From Ipomoea triloba (Eukaryota > Streptophyta > Magnoliopsida > Solanales > Convolvulaceae), in contig NC_044922.1 in the NCBI RefSeq assembly GCF_003576645.1, positions 11,919,133 to 11,983,132 on the forward strand: a stretch of 64,000 nucleotides of DNA, read 5' to 3'. Under the pieces are notes generated by a model. That model saw only the letters and a program-made list of their open reading frames with translations, searched no databases and was not told the origin of the DNA. A program made the position numbers and the translations under genes. Every line of letters starts with the position of its first letter. The stretch's first letter is position 1. Positions 22,791-34,962 of this stretch are shown in pieces.

Positions 22791-23430
22791 AAAATCTACA
22801 AATTAAAGCTAAGCCAACGAACTTTCATTAAATAAGCATGATATCTTCAACTACCAATTACCAAAAAGTTGTTTGGAGAACTAGTAAGATTTGCACAAAT
22901 TAAGGAATGGGGCACTTGGGTCCTCGATGATCCTACGAAGGATTTGGCTGTTCTTGCTCATGATGCCGGCCTGTAGAATAGAGTCCCGAAGCGTAGCTTG
23001 TCTTTACTCACAAAAAAAAACTAAAAATAATTAATATATTTACACTATAATATACAAATTATATAATTTATAATAAGTTTTTATATATTTTTTATTTTTT
23101 ATAAATAATATTTTATTTTATAATAAATTTATTATTTTATTTATTAAGAATTTAATTAAAAAAAAACTAAATATGATGTTTACATATAAACTTCATGTAT
23201 ACTTTGTTTTTACATCACTTGTAAAACAAAGAATAGTCCTAAGTGGTCGGTCTGTCGGACTAGTCCATTAAATTTCATGCTAACGCGTTCAAACCATATG
23301 GCTAAACATTTTTAGGTTTATCGAATAAATTTTTTTATCCTGCTAAAATTTATTGATCCTATTCAAAAAAAATTTGTCGTATTGGTTGAGTCCATTGATT
23401 TTTGTCTAAGATTGATATCCTTTATTATGG
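22791..23430. other. Spacer upstream of the F-box cluster
   Basis: This is mostly AT-rich. A short plus-strand frame near 22900-22976 (EWGTWVLDDPTKDLAVLAHD) ends in TAG and could be a gene fragment, but I do not recognise it. From about 23430 the sequence is shared with the upstream regions of the other F-box copies. Confidence 0.4.
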
Positions 23431-23611
23431 TCTTCATTCTCCCCAATTTGAGGTTCTCGACATGAATGGTGTTGAGGTTGACAAAGGAGACAATTGTGTA
23501 TTGATGATTAAAGGTACATCATAATCATATCTTCCGATCTTGTATGCATTATTATTGCTTCAAAATAGCTAGGGTTAAAGATTTGAGCATTGAATTGTTT
23601 GATTTTTGAAA
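23430..23611 (+). promoter_or_regulatory. Upstream region conserved among the F-box copies
   Basis: The block CAATTTGAGGTTCTCGACATG ... GGTGTTGAGGTTGACAAAGG ... GATTAAAGGTACATCAT ... TTGAATTGTTTGATTTTTGAAA (spaced out) recurs before the other copies, at about 29100-29249, 32360-32527 and 41015-41154. AAAG/GTACATC looks like a splice donor, so the first part may be a 5'-UTR exon. Its conservation shows the copies arose by duplication of whole gene units. Confidence 0.5.
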
Positions 23612-24804
23612 ATGGAAGATTGCAAATTACCAATGGATATGTTGATTGACATTTTGGCGAGGATGCCGGTAAAATCTCTTATGCGATTTAAATTTGTTTG
23701 CAAATTTTTCTATGATTTAATAAAAAACAATCATCATTTCATGGATAAACACTATGAATTTAGAAAGGGAAAAAGCCATTGTGCTGTTATCGAGTTTGAG
23801 CATGCCAGGGCTGTTCCCCAGCCCCGGCCTAATTATGTATTTAACTTGATTTACAAAGAATCAGAGTGTGGTGATGTGATATGCATATACCTAGACCTGC
23901 CAAATTCAAATACAAGGTTTGTCAAGTGTTGCCATGATATGCTATGCCTGATTCTATGCAGGGGAGATTTGGTTAGATCTGATATAGCTCATATCATTTC
24001 ACCTGAAATCATTTTTGATGTTTTGGTATTGAACCCATTCACTAGGGAAGTCAAGGTATTGCCTTTTATTAAGGTACCGGACAAACCACCTAATAGACAA
24101 CGTCTAGAGATACAATTTGGATTTGGATTGTCTAATAACATGACTTGGAAGGTTATCATGCTTTTGAGTTTTAAAGATGCAAATCGGAAAATAGATAGTC
24201 ATGAGATTGTAATGGTTTGTAGTCAGGTAGGTGATGTGTGGAGCTGGAGACAAATTGATGTGGCTCTCGATTCTCTATATTTGGGTTCTCTTTTCGATAC
24301 TGGGAATTTTTATTTGAAGGAAAATATTATTGGCTGAGTATTAAAGGTCATTTGGTTTGGTTTGATATAGATGATGAGGTTTTCGGTAAGATTAAGCGTC
24401 CCTCTAATGTTAAAAGTCTCGATTTCTATACAGTCATGAATGAGAGTATTGTTGTGGTTACTGTGCAGCTACCGTGTACGGAAAATGAGGTCTGTAATGA
24501 GATTTGGGTAATGGATGAAAATAATAATAATATTAGTTGGAATAAACAAAAAAGTATATTCTCTAGCAGGGACATGCTTGAATATTTTGATCCGATTGGA
24601 TTTTGGGATCCGAGTGGCCATTTCCTTGTGTTTTCAGGTCATATCGAAAGAAGGCATACTAATTCTAATTACTATTATCCTGACTATAATGATGAACAGT
24701 TATATTTCAAGGATGGTTTTGGACCGCGTCTAATTTCTATTGATTTGGAAACCCACGAAAGCAGAGGCGGCTCCAGCATGGGGGCAGTGGGGGCAGCTGC
24801 CCCC

Positions 24805-26488
24805 NTGAGCATTGAATTGTTTGATTTTTGAAAATGGAAGATTGCAAATTACCAATGGATATGTTGATTGACATTTTGGCGAGGATGCCGGTAAAATCTC
24901 TTATGCGATTTAAATTTGTTTGCAAATTTTTCTATGATTTAATAAAAAACAATCATCATTTCATGGATAAACACTATGAATTTAGAAAGGGAAAAAGCCA
25001 TTGTGCTGTTATCGAGTTTGAGCATGCCAGGGCTGTTCCCCAGCCCCGGCCTAATTATGTATTTAACTTGATTTACAAAGAATCAGAGTGTGGTGATGTG
25101 ATATGCATATACCTAGACCTGCCAAATTCAAATACAAGGTTTGTCAAGTGTTGCCATGATATGCTATGCCTGATTCTATGCAGGGGAGATTTGGTTAGAT
25201 CTGATATAGCTCATATCATTTCACCTGAAATCATTTTTGATGTTTTGGTATTGAACCCATTCACTAGGGAAGTCAAGGTATTGCCTTTTATTAAGGTACC
25301 GGACAAACCACCTAATAGACAACGTCTAGAGATACAATTTGGATTTGGATTGTCTAATAACATGACTTGGAAGGTTATCATGCTTTTGAGTTTTAAAGAT
25401 GCAAATCGGAAAATAGATAGTCATGAGATTGTAATGGTTTGTAGTCAGGTAGGTGATGTGTGGAGCTGGAGACAAATTGATGTGGCTCTCGATTCTCTAT
25501 ATTTGGGTTCTCTTTTCGATACTGGGAATTTTTATTTGAAGGAAAATATTATTGGCTGAGTATTAAAGGTCATTTGGTTTGGTTTGATATAGATGATGAG
25601 GTTTTCGGTAAGATTAAGCGTCCCTCTAATGTTAAAAGTCTCGATTTCTATACAGTCATGAATGAGAGTATTGTTGTGGTTACTGTGCAGCTACCGTGTA
25701 CGGAAAATGAGGTCTGTAATGAGATTTGGGTAATGGATGAAAATAATAATAATATTAGTTGGAATAAACAAAAAAGTATATTCTCTAGCAGGGACATGCT
25801 TGAATATTTTGATCCGATTGGATTTTGGGATCCGAGTGGCCATTTCCTTGTGTTTTCAGGTCATATCGAAAGAAGGCATACTAATTCTAATTACTATTAT
25901 CCTGACTATAATGATGAACAGTTATATTTCAAGGATGGTTTTGGACCGCGTCTAATTTCTATTGATTTGGAAACCCACGAAAGCAGAGGCGGCTCCAGCA
26001 TGGGGGCAGTGGGGGCAGCTGCCCCCNAAGGTCATTTGGTTTGGTTTGATATAGATGATGAGGTTTTCGGTAAGATTAAGCGTCCCTCTAATGTTAAAAG
26101 TCTCGATTTCTATACAGTCATGAATGAGAGTATTGTTGTGGTTACTGTGCAGCTACCGTGTACGGAAAATGAGGTCTGTAATGAGATTTGGGTAATGGAT
26201 GAAAATAATAATAATATTAGTTGGAATAAACAAAAAAGTATATTCTCTAGCAGGGACATGCTTGAATATTTTGATCCGATTGGATTTTGGGATCCGAGTG
26301 GCCATTTCCTTGTGTTTTCAGGTCATATCGAAAGAAGGCATACTAATTCTAATTACTATTATCCTGACTATAATGATGAACAGTTATATTTCAAGGATGG
26401 TTTTGGACCGCGTCTAATTTCTATTGATTTGGAAACCCACGAAAGCAGAGGCGGCTCCAGCATGGGGGCAGTGGGGGCAGCTGCCCCC
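24805..26488 (+). other. Probable assembly duplication around two single-N gaps
   Basis: Positions 23584-24804 (1,221 bp) reappear without any difference I can see as 24806-26026, right after the N at 24805. Positions 25566-26026 (461 bp) reappear as 26028-26488, right after the N at 26027. Both repeats end at the same hard-to-sequence GGGGGCAGCTGCCCCC palindrome of the hAT element. This is what overlapping contig ends joined by a placeholder N look like. Confidence 0.85.
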
Positions 26489-27235
26489 ACTCACCCCACC
26501 CCCACCCCCTATATAGCTCTTATATATATATATATGTATGTATAGTACATATTTAGATAGAAGTATATGAAACATGATATAAATAAACAATCGGTTAGGT
26601 GGTTGGTCTGCGCCTTTATTAAGGAGAGGGCGAGGGTTCAACTTTTCTAAGCAGCAAGTGTGATCATTATTGCCTAATAATTGGAGCTTTTCAATGTTTT
26701 TCCCCTTTATATAATAATGAGATGTGTAATTTATAATGTATTTGAATTATTTTATCAAATTAATTGTGTTTCATATATTGTTATTAATATTTTTTATAAA
26801 GTTTTAGTGTGTTTTATTTTTTGTCTATATCCAACAATATTTATGACTATATTCCTTTTAAGTGATTCAATTTATAATGTGTTTTCTACTATATTCCTTT
26901 TAAGTGATTCAATTTATAATGTGTTTTCTATTTGAATTATTTTAAGTGATTCAATTTATAATGTGTTTTCTATTTGAATTATTTTAAGTGATTCAATTTA
27001 TAATGTGTTTTCTATTTGAATTATTTTATCAAATTAATTATATAATGTGTTTTCTATTTGAATTATTTTATCAAATTAATTAATTTTCATATTTTGTTAT
27101 GAGTATTTTTATAAAATTTTGATGTGTTTTATTCTTCGCTTATATACAACAAATCTATGACTATATTTCCTAAATGTTTTACGGTTTAAGAAAAAATTTC
27201 GCCCCTACTGATTAAAATTTTTGGATCCGCCACTG
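26446..27235. mobile_element. Tip100-like non-autonomous hAT element in F-box copy 1
   Basis: The 790-bp insert begins CAGAGGCGGCTCC and ends GGATCCGCCACTG. It is flanked by a perfect 8-bp duplication CACGAAAG at 26438-26445 and 27236-27243. Ends of the CAGNGGCGGANCC type with 8-bp duplications are those of the Tip100 group of hAT elements. Near the left end is a GGGGGCAGCTGCCCCC palindrome, and 26861-27080 has 42-bp tandem repeats. There is no transposase. Confidence 0.85.
26861..27085. repeat. 42-bp tandem repeats inside the hAT element
   Basis: AGTGATTCAATTTATAATGT starts at 26861, 26905, 26947 and 26989 (spacings 44, 42, 42). A following block (ATAATGTGTTTTCTATTTGA) starts at 27002 and again at 27044 (42). 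Confidence 0.9.
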
Positions 27236-27425
27236 CACGAAAGGAAGACTATTTTTACAAGTCAAGAAAGGATAAGTACTCTTACAATTGGATTGAATCC
27301 AGCTGGGCATGTTCAAGTTTAGTGAGAGGAGTGTTACTCAAATTCAAGAATGGAATGATAGAAATATTCTTTGGGATATGGGATCATATCTTCGAACTTT
27401 TCATGAGAGTTTGAAATTACTGTAA

Positions 27426-27998
27426 ACAGGAATGAAAATATGTATTAATGTTCGTTTAGTTTGCTAGCTTCCTTTTTATTCACACTTTTTCATGGAAGGA
27501 TGTAAGGTTTTGCTTTCTCTTTGTATTAATCATGATTGATGATAATGTTAGTGTATAGTTGTGTTTAATTCCGGAATTATACTTTGAGAGGGCAGCAGAG
27601 AAGATAAATAGAGAGGGATTTAGAAGATGGCTTCTAAAGCTAATGCACATAGAGAGTAGAGACCATTCTTTGTACTCAAGGATTATTGTGTGATAAACTT
27701 GCAGTTAGACTACACAGAATTATTATCTGATGAATCTGTCTTGTGTATTATGGTTTGCTTGGCAATTTTCTTATTGTTACATATATTTGTTTATAATATT
27801 GATACTATTTTAAAAAAAAAATAAATTTAGAAATTTAGTTAAAATATTAAAATATTGCATTATATTTACAATCTTTTTTTTTTAATTAATTCATACATTT
27901 AGTTTACATGCGAAATAAGTGGATATTCAATATGGCTAGCTGTATCCATCGGAGTGGATGCACATTTCCAAAATGTTCACAAGTGTAGGGAAAATATT
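27426..27998. other. Spacer after F-box copy 1
   Basis: The first 120 bp match the 3' region after the copy ending at 43180 and may include its 3' UTR. The rest is AT-rich with no recognisable gene. Confidence 0.5.
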
Positions 27999-29001
27999 AG
28001 GAATAAGGCCAAATAGTTCACTTAACTGCACATCAAACTGCAATTAGGTCATTGAACTTAAAAACAATACAATGGAATCATTGAACAACACAATGCAAAT
28101 TTAACTCAAAATGACATGTTTACCACACAAATTCATGCAAATTTAACTTAAAATGACATGTTTACCACACAAATTCATGCAAATTTAACTCAAAATGACA
28201 TGTTTACCACATAAATTCATGCAAATTTAACTCAAAATGACATGTTTACCTGGAAGTATATTGATGTTGCGGTTACAAAAAAAAAAAACAATAATTGATT
28301 CATCAAGATTATATGGGAGATGTTTATGCATAGGTAATTGAATGCTGAATTTGTTTATTTAAATCGGTAATTCAAAATATATGAATACAATATAATATAG
28401 GAGAGATTGATTATAAAGGTCAAATTAGTCATTGAACGTAATATGGAAATGCAATATGGCCACTCAACTAAAAAAAGAGTGTAATTAGACCATTCAACAC
28501 TGTAAACTTGTTTTCTCAAAAAAAACAAAAAAAAACATTGTAAAATTATGCAATTTGTCCTAACTCCTAAGTAACCAGTGGCAGGTTACCAATAGGTAAT
28601 TAGTTGAAATTAAAAAAAAATTAAAAATTAAAAAAAATGTCTCCTATCGTATGATCCATGGAGACTGTCTCGTCTCCATAGATGGAGATGAAAGAGGGGA
28701 GGGGCAGCCATAGCGGCTAGCTTCATCCCTTCAATTTTTTTTAAAGCTTTGAAGGAATGAAGGCAACCCTAGCCACCGCCTTCATCCCTCCATATATATA
28801 TATTATATGCCAACTGTCTTGTTGTCGGGCGTCATAGCTATGGTTTCTCAATTGAGAGGTCTCAGATTTGAACTATTATGTGAGAACATGGACTCTTTGT
28901 GTTTTAATATTATATATGATCTAATTACATTTTTTTAATTGAGTGACCAAATTACATTTTCACATTATGTTCAAAGGTTAATTTCACCCTTATTCCTAAT
29001 A
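27999..29001. mobile_element. Foldback (MITE-like) element with internal 42-bp repeats
   Basis: The outer ends are ATTAGGAATAAGG (27999) and its inverse CCTTATTCCTAAT (about 29001). An inner pair of inverted segments of about 70 bp lies at 28417-28490 (GGTCAAATTAGTCATTGAAC) and 28915-28992. These are phrases of the GTGACC/GGTCATTGAAC type seen in Mutator-like MITEs. I cannot identify a target duplication with confidence. Four 42-bp units lie at 28095-28250. Confidence 0.5.
28095..28250. repeat. 42-bp tandem repeat, four copies
   Basis: The unit GCAAATTTAACTCAAAATGA... starts at 28095, 28137, 28179 and 28221. Single substitutions distinguish the copies, so the array is not a simple artefact. 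Confidence 0.95.
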
Positions 29002-29249
29002 AAAAAAAAGTGTCTTGTCGAAACGCGTATTTCTCTTCATTTTCAACGGATCTAACCCGACCGTTCCTTTAAGGTGATCTTAGAAGATAGAACTCCTTCA
29101 TTGTCTCCAATTCGAGGTTCATGAATTGAATGATGTTCAGGTTGGCGAAGGAGACTATTGTGTATTGACGATTAAAGGTACATCATATCCTTCATTCCGA
29201 TCCTCTATTCAATTATTGCTTCAAGCATCGAATTGTTTGATTTTTGAAA

Positions 29250-30594
29250 ATGGAAGACTGCAAATTACCGATGGATACGCAGATTGACATTTTGGCGAGG
29301 TTGTCGGTAAAGTCTCTTATGCGATTTAAATGAGTTTGCAAATTTTTCTATGATTTAATAAAAAACAACCATCAATTCATGGATAAACACTATGAATTTA
29401 GAAAGGGAAAAAGCCAATGTGCTCTTATCGACTTTGAGCCTGCCAGTAGTGTTCCCCAGCCCCGGCCTAATCAAGTATTTAACTTGATTTACAAAGAATC
29501 AGAGTCTGATGATGCGGAATGCATATACCTACACCTGCCAAATTCAAATACCAGGTTTGTCAAGTGTTGTCATGGTATGCTATGCCTGATTCTATGCAGG
29601 GGTGATTTGGTTAGCTCTGATATAGCTATGATCATTTCACCTGAAATCATTTTTGATGTTTTGATATTCAATCCATTCACTAGGGAAGTCAAGGTCTTGC
29701 TTTTATTAAGATACCCGAAAAACCATCTAACAAAGAAAGTCTGAGGATACAATTTGAATTTGGATTGTCTAATAACATGACCTGGAAGATTATCATGCTT
29801 TTGAGTTTTGAAGATTCAAATTTGGAAATGGGGGTAGTCATCATGACATTGTAATGGTTTGTAGTCAGGTAGGTGATGTGTGGAGTTGGAGACAAATTGA
29901 TGCGGCTCTCGATTCTCTACATTTGCATCTCCTCTTGGATACTAGGGATTTTTATTTAAAAGGAAGATATTATTGGCAGAGTTTTAAAGGTCATTTGGTT
30001 TGGTTTGATATGGATGATGAAGTTTTTGGTAAGATAGAACTGCCCTCTAATGTTGAAGTCCTTGATCATTATACAGTCATGAATGAGAGTATTGCTCTTT
30101 TTACGTTTCCACAACTGTGTACAGAAAATGAGGTAAGTATTGAGATTTGGATAATGGATGAAAATAATAATAATATTAATTGGCATAAACAAGTAAGTTT
30201 CTTCTCTAGCAAGGACATACTTGGAAATGAATATTTGGATCCAATAGGATTTTGGAATCCGAGTGGCCATTTGCTTGTGTTTTCAGGTCCTAGGGAAGTA
30301 AGGTATACTAATTATAATTCCTATTATAATGACCCTCTTGTTGAGGAGTTTTATTTCAAGGAAGGTTTTGGACCGAATTTAATTTCTATTGATTTGGAAA
30401 CCCACGAAAAGAAGACTATTTTTACAAGTCAAGAAAGGAAAAGTACTCTTACAATTGGTTTCAATCCAGCTGGGCATGTTCAAGTTTGCAGCGAGAGGAG
30501 TGTTAATCAAATTCAAGAATGGAACGGTACTAATATTGATTGGAATATGGGAACATATGTTCGAACTTTCCATGAGAGTTTGAAATTACTATAG
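29250..30594 (+). pseudogene. F-box/FBA gene copy 2, disabled
   Basis: The ATG at 29250 starts MEDCKLPMDTQIDILARLSV. In the F-box, the codon for the conserved Cys of FKCVCK is TGA (29331-29333), a premature stop. From 29379 the frame continues (MDKHYEFRKGKSQCALIDFE, CCHGMLCLILCRGD, FNPFTREVKVLLL). A 1-bp loss near 29699 then shifts it. A second loss near 29832 is followed by the open C-terminal FBA part 29854-30594 (QVGDVWSWRQIDAALDS, VWFDMDDEVFGKIELPS, EIWIMDEN, GFGPNLISIDLETHEKKTIF, FHESLKLL). Without the lesions the protein would be about 410 residues. No transposon interrupts it. It is best called a pseudogene unless the reference has sequencing errors. Confidence 0.85.
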
Positions 30595-31148
30595 CGAGCT
30601 AAGAATGAAAATATATGTATTGAACAAGAAGCGTGTTCATAGCTACTTTGAATTACCTATTTAAATAAACAAATTCGATATTCAATTATCTATACATGAA
30701 CTTATCTTATATAATTGTGTAAAACTAGTAGTATTTAATTCTTAAAAAAAAAAAAAAACTAGTAGTATTTAAATGAGTTAATTAGGTCCTCTATTTAAAA
30801 TTTTACTAAATTAAATCCCTTGAGTAATCAAAATATCAACGGGCATGGGTCCCTCAACGACTATTATTAGGGTTTATTTAATTAGATTATCTGTTTAAAA
30901 TTTTATTACATTAAAAATCTTTGAGTGATCAAACGTTACTTAAATAGGTTTTCCGTTTAACAACATAGAGGTAAACTTGTCTTTTCTTCCAATCATAATA
31001 GAAACAAGAGTGACAACAACACATGCTAATATGACAACAATCATAAAGTTGTTGGACTGCGTTTTCACTACCTCAGCTCACTAATAAAGGGAGGGAAGGG
31101 TCACTTTGATATGTTTGCTATGTAAGTTAACTTTAAAGACAACCAAAC
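30595..31148. other. AT-rich spacer
   Basis: There is no gene. A 19-base repeat (AACTAGTAGTATTTAA) flanks a poly-A run near 30725-30770, and a TTTAAAATTTTA... phrase occurs twice (30795, 30895). Nothing more is visible. Confidence 0.5.
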
Positions 31149-31300
31149 TGTTAGGACTCTATGTAGTTGAGTCATGGTACAAGTCTCTGTCTCAGTATAC
31201 CTGAGACTCATCTAGTATATATACCTATGTATTCTGTACAGTTAGGTTTTGAGTTGTTCAATACAAACACAACAGTTTTCATATGGTATCAGTTGCCTGG
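31149..31300 (+). mobile_element. Short LTR (about 133 bp) with tRNA-iMet-type primer binding site
   Basis: The segment 31149-31281 starts TGTTAGGACTC, has a TATATATACC box, and ends AACAGTTTTCA. Three bases on is TGGTATCAG (31284-31292), the primer-binding site complementary to initiator Met tRNA used by copia elements. The small LTR suggests a TRIM-like or copia element. No second LTR or coding region is seen downstream. Confidence 0.65.
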
Positions 31301-32330
31301 GTTTCTTCGATTCTTCCGAACGGACCGTCTCCGATGTGGCTACGGGGTCTACGGTCTCCTCACCGCAATTTTCTGTTTTGGCGGACCCAAAACATCCATG
31401 TTGGTCCTAACATTATTGTTACGATCATTTTTTGTCCTCTGAGTCAACAAATATGTTTAAATGACGTTTAAAATGACATAATTAACCATTCAAAATCATC
31501 ATTTTTTCTTCTTGGTAAAAGAACCACAAGTCTTGTGGATTTGTATGAATTAGACTTGAACACTAAACTTAACATTTGTCATGAAATAGACTTGTAATTT
31601 TTTTGAATTGCACTTTATAAAATTTTACAATATACTTATATATTGATAATAATTTTATTACCAAGAAACTTATGATGTGCTTTTAAATTTTATTGATGGA
31701 ACGTCAATTTAGAAACTCAGTAATTTGACAAATAATTAATCAAACATGTCATATCAGATCAAGCTATATATATTTATCTTGCTTGAAATATGTGTAATAT
31801 TAATGTACCGGGGCTGTTAGTTTGAAATTTTAGGTATTATAGGGAATATAACAACAAACACTAATTCATTTCAAGTATGGTCTTATAAATTATATATATC
31901 CGGTTGATGTGTAATAATTCACAAAACACACGTACAGAAAAGATGAATTGTACTAAAAAGACCATGTAGATACGAAAATCATGCATGCTCCATCCACTCA
32001 AACCATCACTTTTATTTCGGGCTTATTTGAACTTTCAATAATGGCTGGGAAATGGGAATATATAGAAAATAAATTACAGTTTTGACTACATTAACGACAA
32101 TTCGCAGCTATTGAGAGAGTGGTTAACACTAAGGACTAAAACATTCATTATCATAACAATTGAGTGTCAAAAGTGATTTATTTAAAAGTATAATTAATTA
32201 AAAAAATTATAGGTATCAATTATCAAAGGAAGAAGTGTGTATAGTTTGGACCAAACGCGTATTTAATTTGTCTCCATTTTCAACGTAACCAATCCAACCC
32301 GACCTAGCTTTCCTTTAAGTTTAAGGTGAT
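31301..32330. other. Spacer, no gene recognised
   Basis: The first 150 bp after the primer-binding site are GC-richer and may be retroelement interior. The rest is AT-rich with no ORF, repeat or RNA that I can support. Confidence 0.4.
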
Positions 32331-33088
32331 CTTAGAACTTCATCATATCGTTAAGTTCTATGGTCTTCATTGTCCCAATTCCAGGTTCTTGACTTGAATG
32401 CGGTTGAGGTTGACGAAGGAGCGGAGACTATTGTTGTGTATTGACGATTAAAAGTACATCAATTATTGATTCAAAATAGGTAGGGTTAAAGATTCAAGCA
32501 TAGCATTGAATTGTTTGACTTTTGAAAATGGAAAATTGCAAATTACCAATGGATACTAATTAAAAACAATCATCAATTCATGGACAAACATTATGAATGT
32601 AGAATATTATGCTGTTATCGACTTTAATTTGACCCTGCCAATGTTCCCGGCCTAATCAAGTATTTAACTTGATTTACAAAGAATCAGTTTTGATGATGTG
32701 GCATGCATATACCTAGACCTACCAAATTCAAATACCAATTAAGTGTTGTCATGGTATGCTATATATGGCTGATTCTATGCAAGGGTGATTTGGTTGGATA
32801 GTTGGATCTGATATAGCTAATATCATTTCACTGGAAATCTTTTTTGATGTTTTGATATTGAACCCATTCACTAGGGAAATTAATGCTTCTTTTTTTTTTT
32901 TTTTGAAAATGGAAATTAAGGCTTTAATTACATTATATTAAGGTATCCCACAGATCGAAGATTATCATGCTTTTGAGTTTTGAAGATACAAATTGAGAAA
33001 TCGAAGATAGTCATGGAATGGTAATCATGAGTTGTAGCCCGGTAGCTAGGTGATTTGTGGAGCTAAAGACAAATTGATGTTAATAATA

Positions 33089-33956
<868 letters not shown>

Positions 33957-34006
33957 ACAAAAATAAGCAAGCTAAGTATACTCTCTAGTGGTGACATACT
34001 TAGACA

Positions 34007-34008
<2 letters not shown>

Positions 34009-34044
<36 letters not shown>
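34009..34044. repeat. AT dinucleotide microsatellite
   Basis: About 18 TA repeats lie inside the degraded F-box copy 3. Confidence 0.9.
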
Positions 34045-34046
<2 letters not shown>

Positions 34047-34320
34047 CTTAATAGGAATTTGGAATCCAGAATGGCCATTTGCTTGTGTTTTCAGGTCATA
34101 TGGAATTAAGGTATACAAATTACTTTCTTAATGATTATGATGATGAGGAGTTTTATTTGAAGGATGGTTTTGGAGCGAATCTAATTTATATTATACTTAT
34201 TTGGTAATTAAAAAAAAATGAAAGATTATTGTTACAAGTAAAGAAAGGAAGAGTACTTTTAACATTATTCTGAATCCAACTGGGAACATTCAAGTTTGCA
34301 TGGAAAGGAGCTTTAGCAAA

Positions 34321-34962
34321 ACCTTATATTTCTTTTTTTTTTTTTGAAAACCAAGAGATTCAATTAAATGAAGAAATCTAGAATAGAGTTAGCTAAACGA
34401 TTAATTAATTTAGCAATTACAATTCACAGCCAAAAGCAAAAAGTATTATTAATAACGTAACTTTATTTAATTTAGATATGTTCTAAAAATTTTTTAAAAT
34501 AAGTCCATTTTTACGTGAATCGCTAATTGAACTACAATTTATCAAATTTTCAGCGTGGTTGTCAAAACACAGCCTCATCTCTCTTAGATACTTATTAGTA
34601 CATATAAGATCAATATCACGATCTGTGATCTTTTTAAGTGTAATCACAAATGAAGAATAAGATTGAGGGGTATGGTGAGGGATAATATTAGCTTCGGCAA
34701 GTTTATTTTTTATATTTATATATTTTTTGTGCAAAAATATGACTTTTTGAAAATATTGATATTGATTCATTATGCTGTTTGAGATTGCACCATGACGGTT
34801 CCACTGAGAAGTCCAAAAACCGTAATTTGTCTCGTGCTCATAATCAAGCCAATAGAGCATCAATTGTTTTCTCAATGTCTGAGAAATCTATATATTGAAA
34901 AAAAAAAAAAAGTCAGATATCTAAGATTTAACTACTACTACTACTACTACTATTACTAATAA
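34321..34962 (-). other. Segment with an unrecognised minus-strand ORF and poly-A-like end
   Basis: The minus-strand frame 34875-34483 has 130 codons (MRKQLMLYWLDYEHETNYGF at the start, CFDNHAENLINCSSISDSRK near the end). I recognise no family. Downstream on the same strand, at about 34331-34344, is a run of 13 A, so this could be the 3' end of a LINE or a retrocopy. The right part (34895-34960) holds CTA triplets next to the Helitron end. Confidence 0.3.

Larger units (their letters stand above)
23612..27425 (+). pseudogene. F-box/FBA gene copy 1, disabled and partly duplicated by assembly
   Basis: The ATG at 23612 opens MEDCKLPMDMLIDILARMPV, an F-box (about residues 5-45) that in intact proteins binds SKP1 in SCF ubiquitin ligases. 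An F-box-associated (FBA) region follows: CCHDMLCLILCRGD, VLNPFTREVKVLPF, QFGFGLSNNMTWKVI, QVGDVWSWRQI. Compared with the other copies, one base is missing near 24318, giving a stop at 24335-24337. The frame then continues from 24352 (VWFDIDDEVFGKI, EIWVMDEN). A hAT element interrupts it at the codons for THE. The last part (27244-27425, IFTSQER to SLKLL) has a 2-bp loss near 27328. Segments 24806-26026 and 26028-26488 exactly repeat upstream sequence after single Ns, so the real locus is probably shorter. The copy cannot encode a full protein. Confidence 0.85.

Noticed and set aside
25574..26545. A 323-codon FBA-repeat protein
   Set aside because: It reads through the N at 26027 and joins two identical segments produced by a probable assembly duplication.
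26560..26650. tRNA-like phrase (GGTTAGGTGGTTGG ... GAGGGTTCAA)
   Set aside because: The A- and B-box resemblance is partial, no cloverleaf can be formed from what follows, and it lies inside a hAT element.
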